Source: Saccharothrix luteola (GTDB lineage Bacteria; Actinomycetota; Actinomycetes; Mycobacteriales; Pseudonocardiaceae). From it: a stretch of 64,000 bases of DNA. Below the pieces are notes generated by a model. It made no database searches. It was not told where the DNA came from and was given only the letters and a program-made list of their open reading frames with translations. Made by a program: the position numbers and the translations under genes. How positions within the stretch are numbered: position 1 is the first letter of the stretch; each line of letters starts with the position of its first letter. Below are positions 9,742 through 17,601 of the stretch, one piece after another. The stretch is from positions 92,938 through 156,937 of the forward strand of contig NZ_JAJHUO010000029.1 of NCBI RefSeq assembly GCF_020859565.1, given 5' to 3'.

Positions 9742-10829
9742 CAGCCGTTCACCCGCCGCCACGTCGTGCCCGCGTCGCCGGCGAGCCGGTAGGTGTCGTG
9801 CTGCGCGGCCGTGGCGCACGCGTGGTTGGGCAGCACTCGGACCCGCGTGCCGACCGGCAGGTCCGGCAGCGGCCGGTCGCTGCCGGACCGCATGGCCAGG
9901 GTGCCGTGCTCCTGGCTGGCGTCGGTCATCAGCAGGTCGTCGAACGGCGGGCCGTCCAGCGGTGCGACGAGGCCGTAGCCCTGGTCGACCGGCTGGCGGG
10001 ACGTGCCGCGGTCGCGCGAGGTGGCCATCCAGCCGCCGTCGGTCATGATCTTGCCGGGTCGGTGGCCGATCACCGTGACCACCACGGACAGCGCGAGGTC
10101 GGCCACGGAGCACACGCCGATGCCCGCCATCACCAGGTCGAAGAACACGAAGTTGCCCGCGCGGACCTCGGTCACGCCGGTCAGGTCGGCGACGGCGTGC
10201 GCGGTCGGCGTCGAGCCGATGCTCACCACCGGGCACGCGTGCCCCGCCGCGCGCAGGTCTTCGGCCACGCGGACGGCGGCGGCGCGTTCGGCCTCCGCCG
10301 CCTTCACCAGGGCGTCGCGGGTGTAGCAGAAGTACGACTCGCCCGCGTGGGTCAGCACGCCGCGCAGTTCCGCGCCGTCGAGCGCGGCGGCGATCTCCAC
10401 GACGTCGGGGGAGCCGGGCAGCACGCCGCCCCGGTGGCCGTCGCAGTCGACCTCGATCAGGGCCGGGATCGCGATCCCGGACGCGGCCGACGCCTCCGCC
10501 ACCGCACGGGCCTGTGCGACGTTGTCCAGCAACACCACCAAATCCACGCCGCGCCGCCGCAACGCCAGTACCCGGTCCAGCTTGGCCGGCGCGATGCCGA
10601 CCGCGTAGACGATGTCGGTGAACCCCGCGTCGGCGAACGCCTCGGCCTCGCGCAGCGTCGAGACCGTGATGGGCCCCGTGCCGCCGTCGAACACCAACCG
10701 GGCCACGTCGACAGACTTGGCCGTCTTCACGTGGGGGCGCAAGGGGGTTCCGAGCGCGTCGAGGTGGGCGCGCAGTCGGTCGGCGTTGCGCCGCACCTTC
10801 GCCTCGTCCACGAGCAGGTAGGGGGTCAT
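9738..10829 (-). CDS. PLP-dependent D-amino-acid dehydratase/aldolase (DSD1-like, alanine-racemase fold)
   Basis: 363 residues with an N-terminal alanine-racemase-type barrel: RPHVKTAKS carries the likely pyridoxal-phosphate lysine (about Lys35), followed by ITVSTLREAEAFADAGFTDI and a Gly-rich phosphate site (VSIGSTPTAH). The C-terminal domain has the LPNHACAT motif, whose His and Cys bind zinc in eukaryotic-type D-serine dehydratase. D-threonine aldolase and beta-hydroxyaspartate aldolase are sister activities. It sits between a DauR-like regulator (ATGA overlap) and an OCD-family gene (GTGA overlap). D-serine or D-threonine deamination is the best guess. Confidence 0.87.
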   Translation of the reverse strand: MTPYLLVDEAKVRRNADRLRAHLDALGTPLRPHVKTAKSVDVARLVFDGGTGPITVSTLREAEAFADAGFTDIVYAVGIAPAKLDRVLALRRRGVDLVVLLDNVAQARAVAEASAASGIAIPALIEVDCDGHRGGVLPGSPDVVEIAAALDGAELRGVLTHAGESYFCYTRDALVKAAEAERAAAVRVAEDLRAAGHACPVVSIGSTPTAHAVADLTGVTEVRAGNFVFFDLVMAGIGVCSVADLALSVVVTVIGHRPGKIMTDGGWMATSRDRGTSRQPVDQGYGLVAPLDGPPFDDLLMTDASQEHGTLAMRSGSDRPLPDLPVGTRVRVLPNHACATAAQHDTYRLAGDAGTTWRRVNGW

Positions 10830-11470
10830 CGCTCCTCATCGGTCGGTTCGGTCCGGCACGCGGCCAGGTCGGCGTAGAGGGAGGCGCGGGAGATGCCGAG
10901 CCGTGCCGCGACCTTCGGCGCGGCGCCGCGCAGGTGGAACACGCCGCGCCGGTCGAGGGCGCGCAGCAGGCGCAGGCGCTCGGGTTTGCCCAGGCCCGCC
11001 ACCGGTTTCGCCAGGGCCAGTTCCTCGGCGCGCACCACGGCGTCGACGACCTCTTCGACGTCGTCGCTGAACGTCGTGGCCGTCGGCGCGCCCCCACCAC
11101 CGGCCAGGTCCGCGAGCAGGTCGCCGACCTGGCGCAACGCCGTCACGTCCAGGTTCACGCACAGCGCGCCGAACACCGTGCCGTGCTCGTCGCGCAACGG
11201 CATCGTGGACGACTTGACCAACCGCCCGTCCGGCGTGCGGGTCAGGTAGTTCAGCTCGTCGACGGCCTCGTCGCCGGCGGCGAGCACGGCCAGCCCGATC
11301 TCGCTCATGGCCCCGCCGACGCGCCGCCCGGTCACCCCACCCGCCACCGCGACCACCGAGTGGTCGGGCTGCCGGTAGTCGTGCAACACCACCTCGCACG
11401 ACCGCCCGAACGTCGCCGCCAAGCCGGGCACCACGCCCTTGAGCGCCTCCAGGATCGCATCCGCCGTCAT
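10826..11470 (-). CDS. YheO/DauR-like PAS-HTH transcriptional regulator
   Basis: 214 residues. The N-terminal PAS-like YheO domain (about 5-115) shows GRSCEVVLHDYRQPDHSVVA and KSSTMPLRDEHGTVFGALCVNLD. A C-terminal helix-turn-helix (about 165-205) has FHLRGAAPKVAARLGISRASLYADLA. DauR of Pseudomonas, the best-known relative, controls D-arginine catabolism. This protein heads an operon of two amino-acid enzymes and overlaps the next gene as ATGA, so it is probably the local substrate-responsive regulator. The upstream region has repeated TGGAC half sites (11491-11520) suitable for autoregulation. Confidence 0.9.
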   Translation of the reverse strand: MTADAILEALKGVVPGLAATFGRSCEVVLHDYRQPDHSVVAVAGGVTGRRVGGAMSEIGLAVLAAGDEAVDELNYLTRTPDGRLVKSSTMPLRDEHGTVFGALCVNLDVTALRQVGDLLADLAGGGGAPTATTFSDDVEEVVDAVVRAEELALAKPVAGLGKPERLRLLRALDRRGVFHLRGAAPKVAARLGISRASLYADLAACRTEPTDEER

Positions 11471-11478
11471 GCCCGCAG

Positions 11479-11507
11479 TCTAGACACAAAGTCCAGAGAT
11501 TGGACAA
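11479..11507 (-). promoter_or_regulatory. Promoter and TGGAC half sites of the D-amino-acid operon
   Basis: On the reverse strand TTGTCC (11502-11507) is separated by exactly 17 bases from TCTAGA (11479-11484), a good primary-sigma promoter. The start codon lies 8 bases past the -10 box, so the message would be leaderless or nearly so. An inverted repeat GTCCA-GAGAT-TGGAC (11491-11505) sits in the spacer and a further GTCCA lies at 11516, so a bound repressor would block the promoter. Confidence 0.5.
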
Positions 11508-11829
11508 TCCATCCAGTCCAGCCGCCCGCTCTGGGAGCGTTCCCAGTCCTGATCTGCGCAAACGTGCCGATGTGGACCTGTGGCACGGGGTGCGTACCGC
11601 AGGGGGTGCCGCAGGGTGAGTTGTATCAAGCTACTAGCCTGACGCGAGCAATCAGGAAGACAAGCTCCAAGTGACGTCATCGATCTGACAGGTGTCACTT
11701 GGTGGACGACCAGAGAGGTGTCGATGAGGCCGACGGGCAACTCAACCCGGCCCGGTGCGTACCGATACGACGGTGCGCGGTGCCGCGCGTCTTCCTCGCG
11801 CAGGGGCCACCCGGTGCGGCGGTGCGGTC
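11508..11829. promoter_or_regulatory. Intergenic region with 9-bp-arm inverted repeat upstream of the SEFIR-TPR gene
   Basis: Gene-free spacer between divergent units. It holds a perfect inverted repeat CCAAGTGAC (11667-11675) / GTCACTTGG (11694-11702) around an 18-base loop that itself contains GTCA-N6-TGAC. It lies about 130 bases before the chosen start of the SEFIR gene. It could be an operator or an RNA hairpin. No strong promoter was identified. Nothing else is recognisable here. Confidence 0.35.
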
Positions 11830-13566
11830 TTGGAGCGGCGGCGGATTTCGTTGGATGAACTGGTGATCGGTGTCGTGAGCTACTCCCACGACCCGGAGGG
11901 CAAGGCCCTCGCCGAGTACCTCGTGTCAGAGGCTCCGAAGCACAACGCGCGACTGCTGTGGGATCGGGACATGGTGAACCCGGTGTCGATCCAGGAGTGG
12001 ATGACCAACAACATCGAGGACTACCCGGTCGCCTGCGTGATGTCCCCCGACTACACGCGCAGGTTCGGTCGCGGGTCCGAGTCGTCGGAGCGCACGGGCA
12101 CGCTGTTCGAGAGCCGCGCCGTGCTGGGCAAGCTCTTCGACCACACGGAACTGGAGCACTGCCCGGTAATCCCGGTCGCGATGCGCGACTTCCTGGTCGA
12201 CTCCGCACCGCACGCCTTGAAGCGCCTCCGCATCGCCAAGATCGACCCCGCGACCGGGCACGGGGTGCAGGAGTTCTTCGATCGCCTGAGGGCGTTGTGG
12301 GAGGCCCGACGTCGGCCGGACCAGGAAGGAAGTCCGACGCCGGAGCAGTCCGGGGTGAAGCCGCGGCCGGGGTGCGACGGGGCACCGGGTCGACCGCGTC
12401 CCGAGCCGCGGATGGTGTCCCTCATGCGCGCGCTCGAGACCGCCGATCCCTCTTCACCGGAGGCGAGGTCGCTCGTCGACGAGTGGCTCGCGGCTCTCGA
12501 CACCGACCCGTCCGCCACCGCGGTCTTCCCCGCGGTGGAGGGCATCGTGAAATCGGCCGGGGACGTCGACCTCATGCTCCGGGTGGTGGACAGGTGCCTC
12601 GACCTGCTCCGGGGGCCGGGCCTGCTGGAGGCGGACAAGCGCGTCAAGGCCCGCATCTTCATCTGCGGCCGTGCGTGGTATCTCCGCAGGCGTGGCGACC
12701 TGCACGGCGCCTTGAGGGCCGCGAGCCGGGGCGTCGCCCTCGCGGTGGAGTGCGGTGACCAGAGCCTCGTGGCGCTGGGCAAGAGGTGTCTCGCGCGCAT
12801 CCACCGCGGCCTCGCCGAGGAAGCCGACGCCGATGCCCGCGAGGAGCACCTGGCCATCGCAGACCGGTTCGCCGTCGAGTCCTTGACGATGTTCTCGCAC
12901 CTGCCGCACCACGGTGACGAGGTCGGCGTGTGCTTGGTGGTGCGGGCGCGTATCGCGTACACGAGGTACCGGCTGGGCCAAGGGCGCCGCAACCTGCGGC
13001 AAGCGAGCGTGTTGGCGGACGAGGCGGTCAAGTCGGTGAAGTCGCCCGCCCGCGACCGGGTGCGCGACTACCGCGAGCTGCAGATCCTCCGCGCCGAGAT
13101 CGCCTTGGCGCGCAAGCGCGTCTGCCAGGCCATGGCGTTGGCGGACAGTGCGGTCGGCGCCTTGACCGAGCGCGCGGAGTCCGGTGCGTCCTACGCCGAA
13201 CTGCTCGCCCGGGCGCACCTGGTCCGCGCGGAGGTGTTCTACCGGACCCGGCGCATCGACACGACGGGCGACGTGCGGACGGCGTTGGGGATCTTCGAAC
13301 GGCTCGGTCTCGAGCGCGGGTCGGCGGAGTGCCGGTGGATCCTGGTGGCGAGGGACCGCGGTCACGGCTTGTCCCGCTGGGACGTGCGCGTGATCGAGAG
13401 GCTGAGCCCCGACCCCCGTCACCGGTTGCCGGCCGTCGAGGAGATGGAGCGGTTGGAACGGGAGCTGACCGGCAGGAGGTGGTGGCGGCGTCGGGAATGG
13501 CGTGAGGTCGTCGAACGCGTCCGGGCACGGCACCGATCGGACAGGTTCAGCGAGTCAGAGAACTGA
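11830..13566 (+). CDS. SEFIR (TIR-like) domain protein with TPR-like repeats
   Basis: About 578 residues. The N-terminus is a SEFIR/TIR-type domain: VIGVVSYSH as first strand, LAEYLVSEAPKHNARLLWD with the conserved Asp, VACVMSPDYTRRF, then FESRAVLGKLF and CPVIPVAM as the late helix and strand. A polar Pro/Gly-rich linker (about 170-195) leads to about 350 helical residues with TPR-like periodicity (ALRAASRGVALAVECGD; LVRAEVFYRTRRI). Bacterial SEFIR/TIR domains are protein-interaction or NAD-consuming modules in conflict and signalling systems. The start is uncertain (TTG 11830, TTG 11851, GTG 11863; GTG 11755 is also open). It converges on, and overlaps by 20 bases, the STAND gene. Function in defence is inferred. 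Confidence 0.75.
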   Translation: MERRRISLDELVIGVVSYSHDPEGKALAEYLVSEAPKHNARLLWDRDMVNPVSIQEWMTNNIEDYPVACVMSPDYTRRFGRGSESSERTGTLFESRAVLGKLFDHTELEHCPVIPVAMRDFLVDSAPHALKRLRIAKIDPATGHGVQEFFDRLRALWEARRRPDQEGSPTPEQSGVKPRPGCDGAPGRPRPEPRMVSLMRALETADPSSPEARSLVDEWLAALDTDPSATAVFPAVEGIVKSAGDVDLMLRVVDRCLDLLRGPGLLEADKRVKARIFICGRAWYLRRRGDLHGALRAASRGVALAVECGDQSLVALGKRCLARIHRGLAEEADADAREEHLAIADRFAVESLTMFSHLPHHGDEVGVCLVVRARIAYTRYRLGQGRRNLRQASVLADEAVKSVKSPARDRVRDYRELQILRAEIALARKRVCQAMALADSAVGALTERAESGASYAELLARAHLVRAEVFYRTRRIDTTGDVRTALGIFERLGLERGSAECRWILVARDRGHGLSRWDVRVIERLSPDPRHRLPAVEEMERLERELTGRRWWRRREWREVVERVRARHRSDRFSESEN

Positions 13567-15715
13567 CGAGGCTCCGCACGCGTTCGGCTTCCGCCGAGCG
13601 GTGTTGAGCCGCATAAAGTTCATGAGCGCGCCGCAGGGCGTCGAGAGCGCCGTCGACGCCCTGCGCCGCCAAGGCCGCACCCAAGTGCTCGGCCACCACC
13701 GGCGCGTAGAAGGAGTGACCGACTTCCTCGCAGAGCACGAGCGCGTGCTGGTACGCGCGCACGGCGTCGTCCGGTCGACCAGCGCGTTCCGCGATGAACC
13801 CCAAGTTGTCCAGCGCTACCGCCTGCCCGCCGCTGTTGCCGTGGCGGACGTGCAACTCCAGCGCCGACTCACACCACCGCTCCGCCAAGTCCAGTTCGCC
13901 CAGTTCCGCGTGGCACCTGGCACAGGCATTCGCCGCGTGCGCCTGGCCGATCGGGTTCGCCACCGATTCGTACAGGGCGTACGCCCGGGAGGCGTGGTGC
14001 AGCGCCTGGCTGTGGTCGGCGAGTCGGGAGTGGACCCGGGCGATGTCGTGATGCGTGTGCGCGGACTCCGACGGATCGCCCAGTTCCGCCGCCACGGCCA
14101 AAGCTCGTGCCAACGACCGCAGGGCGTCCTCCAAGTGGTCCGACCTCGTCAGCGCTCGGCCCAGTTGGCGGTGTGCTAGCACGCGCGGCCGCGCCCCGCC
14201 CATTCGGTCCGCGGCAGCCGCTCCCGCCCTCGACGTGCGGAGGTTGTCGCTCAGACGTGCGTGCCTGAGGTGGAACGTGTCGAGCGAACGCGACAGGTGG
14301 AACACGTGTTCCAGCCACCCCTGTCGCTCGGCGTGCTCCTGGAGCGCCAACAACTGCTGGTGCTCGGCGGTGAACCAGCGGAGCGCCGCGGCCTCGTCGG
14401 GCAACGTCAGCGGTGCGGAGCCCGGCACGGGTGAGGGTGGCTCCAGGACGGCCCGGTGCGGGTAGAGCAGCGCGTCGGCGCCGTGCGCCGTGCGGGTGTA
14501 GAAGTCGACCAGTCGTCGCACGGCCTCGAATCGTTCGTCGGGCGTGTCCTCTGCGGAGCCGAGTTCGCGGCCGAGCAGGCGGACCAAGGCGTGCATCCCG
14601 AACCGGTCCGGCGCCCGCTGCCACAGGAGGTTCCTGGCTTCCAGCCTCCTCAGGAGCTTGCCCGCCCGTCGCGGCGGCACGGCCGTCAGGCTCGCGAACG
14701 ACTGGGAGGTGAGTTCGGTGACCGGTGCGGAACTCGCCATCCGGAACGCATGCGCCTCATCGTCGGCGAGCGCGGCGTAGGACCACGACAGCACAGCGCG
14801 CAAACCGGTACCACCGTCTTCTGTTTCCAACGCGTCCAACCTCGCCGGGATATCGTCGAGTTCGTCCGCCAGCGACCTGAGCGGGAAGTCCGGGTGGGCC
14901 GCGGCTCGTGCCGCCACGATCGCCAAGGCCAGCGGCAGGCCGTCGCAGCAGTCCAGGAACACGTCGACCGCCGCGGGGTCGGAGTTCACGGCGGCCTCAC
15001 CCAAGTGATGGCTGAGGAGCGAACGGGCATCCGTGCGACCGAGCATGCCGAGCGTGCACGCGGCGGTGCCCGTCATCCGAAGGGCCGACAACCGGGTGCG
15101 GCTGGTGACGATCACCGCGCACGATGCCGATCCCGGCATCAGCGGGCGGATCTGCTCCGCGTGGACCACGTTGTCGAGCACGACGACCATCCGACGGCCC
15201 GCCGTGGCGCTGCGGTACAGCGACGCGGCGGTGTCGACGTCGCCACCCGCGAGGCCGGGGTCCACGCCGAGCGCGACCAGGAATCCGTGCAGCACGGACA
15301 AGGTCGAAGCGTCTGTTCGTGGAGCCGAGGGCGCGCCCAGGTCTGCGAACAGCTGACCGTCGGGGAACTCGTCGTCGACGTGGTCGTGGGCCCATCTCAG
15401 CGCCAGCGCCGTCTTGCCGGTTCCTGCGGCGCCCTCGACCGCCAGGACCACCATCTCCTGGTTCGCGCGTGCGCGTGCGAGCGCGTCATCGAACTCGCGG
15501 AGTTCGCGCGCACGTCCGACGAGCCACCGCGGCGGAACGGGCAGCTGTCTCGGCACACCGGACGCGACGCGGCGCTCGTGGAAGAAGTTGACGTCTCCGA
15601 TCACGACCCCCGCCTGCACCACCGCATCCGCTGAGGACGAGTGCAGTCCGTTGTGGGTTTCGGAGGGAGTTGGTGAAGCGGTCTCGCCCTGTGCCCGCGA
15701 GGGCCGGGGGATCAC
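13547..15715 (-). CDS. NB-ARC-type STAND ATPase with TPR repeats
   Basis: 722 residues. The N-terminal 50 residues are not a DNA-binding domain; they contain VVQAGVVIGDVNFF (about 32-45), a short peptide motif recurrent in actinobacterial STAND proteins. The NTPase follows: LVGRARELREFDDAL, P-loop GAAGTGKTAL (95-104), Walker B MVVVLDNV, sensor VIVTSRTRL and the NB-ARC hallmark GLPLALAIVAARAA. The C-terminal third is TPR repeats (ALRSLARALAVAAELGD; AVRAYQHALVLCEEVG). Unlike AfsR it lacks a BTAD, so it is a switch without a DNA-binding output. GTG 15715 overlaps the DUF397 stop (GTGA) and is preferred to the ATG at 15751. Confidence 0.88.
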   Translation of the reverse strand: MIPRPSRAQGETASPTPSETHNGLHSSSADAVVQAGVVIGDVNFFHERRVASGVPRQLPVPPRWLVGRARELREFDDALARARANQEMVVLAVEGAAGTGKTALALRWAHDHVDDEFPDGQLFADLGAPSAPRTDASTLSVLHGFLVALGVDPGLAGGDVDTAASLYRSATAGRRMVVVLDNVVHAEQIRPLMPGSASCAVIVTSRTRLSALRMTGTAACTLGMLGRTDARSLLSHHLGEAAVNSDPAAVDVFLDCCDGLPLALAIVAARAAAHPDFPLRSLADELDDIPARLDALETEDGGTGLRAVLSWSYAALADDEAHAFRMASSAPVTELTSQSFASLTAVPPRRAGKLLRRLEARNLLWQRAPDRFGMHALVRLLGRELGSAEDTPDERFEAVRRLVDFYTRTAHGADALLYPHRAVLEPPSPVPGSAPLTLPDEAAALRWFTAEHQQLLALQEHAERQGWLEHVFHLSRSLDTFHLRHARLSDNLRTSRAGAAAADRMGGARPRVLAHRQLGRALTRSDHLEDALRSLARALAVAAELGDPSESAHTHHDIARVHSRLADHSQALHHASRAYALYESVANPIGQAHAANACARCHAELGELDLAERWCESALELHVRHGNSGGQAVALDNLGFIAERAGRPDDAVRAYQHALVLCEEVGHSFYAPVVAEHLGAALAAQGVDGALDALRRAHELYAAQHRSAEAERVRSLVSSLTR

Positions 15716-15939
15716 TGGCCCGTCACCCGGCCGGCCATGAACGCTTCCCACGATTGCCGAGGGAAGACGAGCACTTGGCCTTGCCTGTTCCGCGAGCTCC
15801 GGACCAGGACCTCGCTCGTCCGGTGGGCTACCTCAACGCACAACGTCTCGGTCGGGTTGGGTCCACTCGCCGAACTCTTGAACCACGACAACCCGGTGGA
15901 ATCGGTGCCGACCGGTTGCGGTTTCCCCACTCGTCTCAT
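15712..15939 (-). CDS. DUF397 family protein
   Basis: 75-residue protein with the DUF397 pattern: GLSWFKSSASG, CVEVAHRTSEVLVRSSRNRQG, and a final FPRQSWEAFMAG. DUF397 proteins are small cytoplasmic partners encoded beside XRE-DUF5753 regulators in actinomycetes and form regulator/antagonist pairs. Its normal partner gene lies 296 bases upstream on the same strand. Unusually it is fused translationally, through a GTGA overlap, to a STAND ATPase, so the DUF397/XRE pair probably governs that ATPase. Confidence 0.9.
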   Translation of the reverse strand: MRRVGKPQPVGTDSTGLSWFKSSASGPNPTETLCVEVAHRTSEVLVRSSRNRQGQVLVFPRQSWEAFMAGRVTGQ

Positions 15940-16235
15940 ACCGCCCCCTCCACTAGCTGTCCGGTCCGAAGCCCGCCGTACTGACCTGCGGTGACCGCCA
16001 GGACTTGGGGACGCAAAGGACAGACAGGTGCTGACCGGTACTTCCCGAGTAAACCGCTGCGGCGGTCGGTCCTCTACCGCCAATTGAGCGATCGGATCAG
16101 GTGCCGGGATCACTCCGGAACGAGCGGGTGCACTCCCGGTCGATCCGGCGACCGCAATATTGTGGTCACCAGGTGGGCTGAATGCTGCCGCGCGTATCGG
16201 CCGACCAGGTCAATAGCGATTTCGCGACGCTGATC
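15940..16235 (-). promoter_or_regulatory. Upstream region of the DUF397-STAND operon with palindrome 16150-16167
   Basis: Gene-free 296-base spacer between the XRE regulator stop and the DUF397 start. It contains GACCGCAATATTGTGGTC (16150-16167), palindromic except for one base pair, about 210 bases before the DUF397 start. Its ATATTG core recurs in the palindromes upstream of the XRE gene, suggesting one shared regulator. No confident promoter boxes were assigned. Confidence 0.4.
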
Positions 16236-17093
16236 TCAGTGCGTCGTTTCGGTGATCAATTCGTCGATGAACTCGAGTGTCCGCGATTCGCTCCAGGTAA
16301 GTTTCAAGAGCTGATCGAATCGGTTCAGGTGTCGGGTCACCTCATCGTCGTTGTCCCGGATCACGTAATCTCTCGACTGCTCTTCGAGGACGAGCACCTG
16401 TTCGGATCCGTCGGGTGCGAGGTCGAGGATCGAGAATGATCCCCTGAGGCCGGGGTGTTCGCCTGCCGAAAATGGCAGCACTCGTATGGAAATGTTGGGC
16501 AGCATGGAATTTTCTTTGATTCGCTGCAACTGGTCACGCGCGACTTCGAGGTTGCCGACCCCGCGCCGCAGGATCGACTCGTCCAGGATGAATACCATGT
16601 CAGGGCCCTCGTCGACCATGATCTGCTGACGCTTCTCCCTGATCTCCGCGCCTATCCGCGCGGTTTCCGGGTCGATGTCAAACGCAATGGCGAGCGCTTG
16701 GACGTAGCCTGCCGTCTGCAACAGGCCGGGCAACGTCTGTGCTTGGAACTGGCGGATGGCGGAAGCTGACGCCTCGTAACCGATGAGGGCGTACAACTGT
16801 GGGTTTATGAACTGTCGGTATCCGGTCCACCACACGCTCTTCCGGCTTGCCCTGGCCATGGCGACGAGCTCTTCGACCTTGACCTCGTCGACGACCGAAT
16901 AAAGCGCGAGTAAGGCACGTAGGTCGGTGATGCCCACATTAGTAATGCCGTTCTCGATGCGGATGACCTTGGAAATCGACCAGTCGAGTCGTTCGGCTGC
17001 CTGCTTCTGCGTTACCCCTGCCGCGTCCCGGAACTTGCGCAACTCCGCCCGCAGTCGGCGCTGGTGGACGATGGGCGTGTCCTGTTGGCTCAT
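16236..17093 (-). CDS. XRE-family regulator with DUF5753 (Scr1-like)
   Basis: 285 residues. An N-terminal helix-turn-helix (about 15-70; RKFRDAAGVTQKQAAERLDWSISKVIRIENG) is followed by the DUF5753 domain (about 95-280) with FQAQTLPGLLQTAGYVQAL, REKRQQIM and the usual LPFSAGEHPG and TRHLNRFDQLLKL. This family pairs with DUF397 proteins; some members bind them and control development or antibiotic production in Streptomyces. The start ATG at 17093 has an excellent GGAGG site 5 bases upstream; the ATG at 17123 is therefore not used. Palindromes lie immediately upstream of the ribosome site, implying autoregulation. Confidence 0.92.
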   Translation of the reverse strand: MSQQDTPIVHQRRLRAELRKFRDAAGVTQKQAAERLDWSISKVIRIENGITNVGITDLRALLALYSVVDEVKVEELVAMARASRKSVWWTGYRQFINPQLYALIGYEASASAIRQFQAQTLPGLLQTAGYVQALAIAFDIDPETARIGAEIREKRQQIMVDEGPDMVFILDESILRRGVGNLEVARDQLQRIKENSMLPNISIRVLPFSAGEHPGLRGSFSILDLAPDGSEQVLVLEEQSRDYVIRDNDDEVTRHLNRFDQLLKLTWSESRTLEFIDELITETTH

Positions 17094-17109
17094 TTTGTCC
17101 TCCGTGACA

Positions 17110-17130
17110 TGGCATATTGCCACATGGCAA
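17110..17130 (-). promoter_or_regulatory. Overlapping palindromes upstream of the XRE regulator
   Basis: Two interlocked palindromes: TGGCA-TAT-TGCCA (17110-17122) and TTGCCA-CA-TGGCAA (17117-17130). They begin 16 bases upstream of the start codon, directly before the GGAGG ribosome site, where a bound regulator would block transcription or initiation. They share the ATATTG core with the palindrome at 16150-16167. Confidence 0.55.
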
Positions 17131-17601
17131 CGTAGACATCGCGGCGGGGCAGGTCCACGTTACCGGATAGCAGAACGATGGCTACCGCTTTGGTAGGTAT
17201 CGGCACGCTTGCTGGCGTGGTGTAGATACCGAAAGGTCTGCATCCACATGGTCCAGTCGTCACGTTCGGTAGCAAGAGTTGCTGCGGTTAGCCGGCTTCA
17301 CTCTTAGGGCTGAACTCGACAGAGGGTGCGGTGATGCGGGCCTTCGGTGACTGTGAGGCCTGCTCAACCACACCCTCTGTCACGAAGGAAGATCGACTTT
17401 GGTTGATGGGCGTGAAGCGCGGCACAACCCGTGGCCACCCAGCCGTCGCCGTGAGCGGGTGCAGGCCTGACGACAGCAGTTCTCGCGGGTCGAGTCGCGA
17501 GCAGGCCGACCTGGGGGAATCCGAATCAATGGGTCGGCGGACCGGGAATCCCGGTTCAGTGAAAGTCGCGGGTCCGGACCGCTGGGACCTCTCGCGTCGA
17601 A
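17131..17601. other. Gene-free stretch holding a long imperfect hairpin (17318-17381)
   Basis: No credible gene was found between the XRE regulator and the cation-efflux gene. The stretch contains an inverted repeat GACAGAGGGTG (17318-17328) / CACCCTCTGTC (17371-17381), perfect over 11 bases. Pairing continues imperfectly inwards (GGTG with CAACC; GCGGGCCT with AGGCCTGC) to a 12-base loop, so nearly the whole 64-base element can fold. It could be a structured RNA, a strong terminator or a MITE-like relic. Confidence 0.4.

Noticed and set aside
17090..17275. 61-codon frame ending in an ATGA overlap with the XRE regulator
   Set aside because: No ribosome site, no family, and it runs through the operator palindromes; the overlap is likely chance.
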